Source of the DNA: Burkholderia aenigmatica
Lineage (GTDB): Bacteria > Pseudomonadota > Gammaproteobacteria > Burkholderiales > Burkholderiaceae
Direction of reading: 5' to 3'
Length of the DNA stretch: 64,000 bases
Assembly: GCF_902499175.1 (NCBI RefSeq)
Contig: NZ_CABVQC010000004.1
Coordinates: forward strand, 124,001 to 188,000
Position numbers and translations under genes: made by a program. Positions within the stretch are counted from its first letter, which is position 1. Each line of letters begins with the position of its first letter. Below, one piece after another: positions 63,738 to 64,000 of this stretch. The notes beneath the pieces are model-generated. The model saw nothing but the letters and a program-made list of their open reading frames with translations, was not told where the DNA came from and searched no databases.

Positions 63738-64000
63738 TTACTTTGCGTAGCTCGACACACCGTTTGACGGAGCGTGGCCACTGGTACCGGAATTGCGATA
63801 TCGGGTTCGAGCCGTTGAAGTGCCCGGATTGAGCCGTCGCTCGACTCTGCCCAAGACTCTCCGGAGGATTTCCACCATCACGACATAGGTTGCGCCACAC
63901 AGCAGGTATATCCGGTAATCGTACGTGTTGCTGAATATCACCTTCGACGCGCCGAGCAGATCGTAAATCGCGACTACACTCGCAACCGCACTTCCTTTCA
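63738..64000 (-). CDS. Amino-acid ABC permease, C-terminal part (runs off edge)
   Basis: This is the last about 87 residues of a HisM/GlnP-type permease: 'KGSAVASVVAIYDLLGASKVIFSNTYDYRIYLLCGATYVVMVEILRRVLGRVERRLN' carries the last membrane span and the end of the EAA region. The gene continues past the right edge and is first in the operon permease-aldolase-ALDH as seen here. It is likely part of an ABC importer feeding the aldolase. Confidence 0.85.
   Translation of the reverse strand, partial: KGSAVASVVAIYDLLGASKVIFSNTYDYRIYLLCGATYVVMVEILRRVLGRVERRLNPGTSTARTRYRNSGTSGHAPSNGVSSYAK

Overview
The window looks like DNA of a Burkholderia-type betaproteobacterium. Support comes from the high GC, the strong G/C third-codon bias, the Burkholderia-like sfn/ssu flavoenzyme sets, the plasmid-type relaxase and ParB modules, and an IS30-family element. 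Genus-level placement is inference from gene content; no rRNA or tRNA was seen.

Region 1 (1-16.1 kb) is a conjugative backbone. It holds a VirB11 ATPase, a VirD4 coupling protein split into a membrane ORF and an ATPase ORF, a PriCT/Toprim primase-like protein whose Toprim acidic motif looks degraded, an LPD7-domain protein, a MobC-like accessory protein and a VirD2/MOBP-type relaxase. After a small membrane protein comes a complete IS30-family element, then a non-coding stretch with a candidate nic site, an StbABC-like operon, a large ParB-family protein and a DUF932 protein with a structured leader. A C-terminal scrap of a sugar-phosphate isomerase at 16.3 kb marks the edge of this backbone.

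Region 2 (16.6-21.6 kb) has a SLC13/DASS anion symporter and a PHP-domain hydrolase in one minus-strand operon. A divergent HutC-type GntR regulator is separated from them by a 12-bp palindrome.

Region 3 (21.7-38.5 kb) is organosulfur scavenging locus A. An SfnR-like sigma-54 activator lies next to five translationally coupled luciferase-like (LLM) flavoenzymes and a TonB-dependent receptor. Diverging from the receptor is an SfnB/DszC-type oxidoreductase, followed by a DppABC-DF-type ABC transporter with fused ATPases and an alpha/beta hydrolase. Between the two divergent units I see two back-to-back sigma-54 promoters around two palindromic activator sites. A 316-bp nested-palindrome element sits exactly between the receptor and the flavoenzyme operon.

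Region 4 (38.6-54.7 kb) is locus B: two GNAT acetyltransferases, an MFS exporter, an amino-acid binding protein, a second TonB receptor, an MsnO8-type LLM, two NtaA/DszA-type monooxygenases (one with an in-frame stop), a permease-ATPase fusion, another LLM, and a TonB-ExbB-ExbD-ExbD set. The gene set parallels the Bacillus subtilis ytmI (snaA-tcy-cmo) S-alkylcysteine salvage operon, with outer-membrane uptake added.

Region 5 (54.7-57.8 kb) is a gene graveyard with hairpins and fragments of a DUF1016 nuclease gene, pyruvate carboxylase and an aldehyde dehydrogenase. Region 6 (57.8-64 kb) is amino-acid related: a periplasmic binding protein, an MFS transporter divergent from a LysR regulator, and a minus-strand operon of an ABC permease (running off the edge), a threonine aldolase-type lyase and an aldehyde dehydrogenase, closed by a clear intrinsic terminator.
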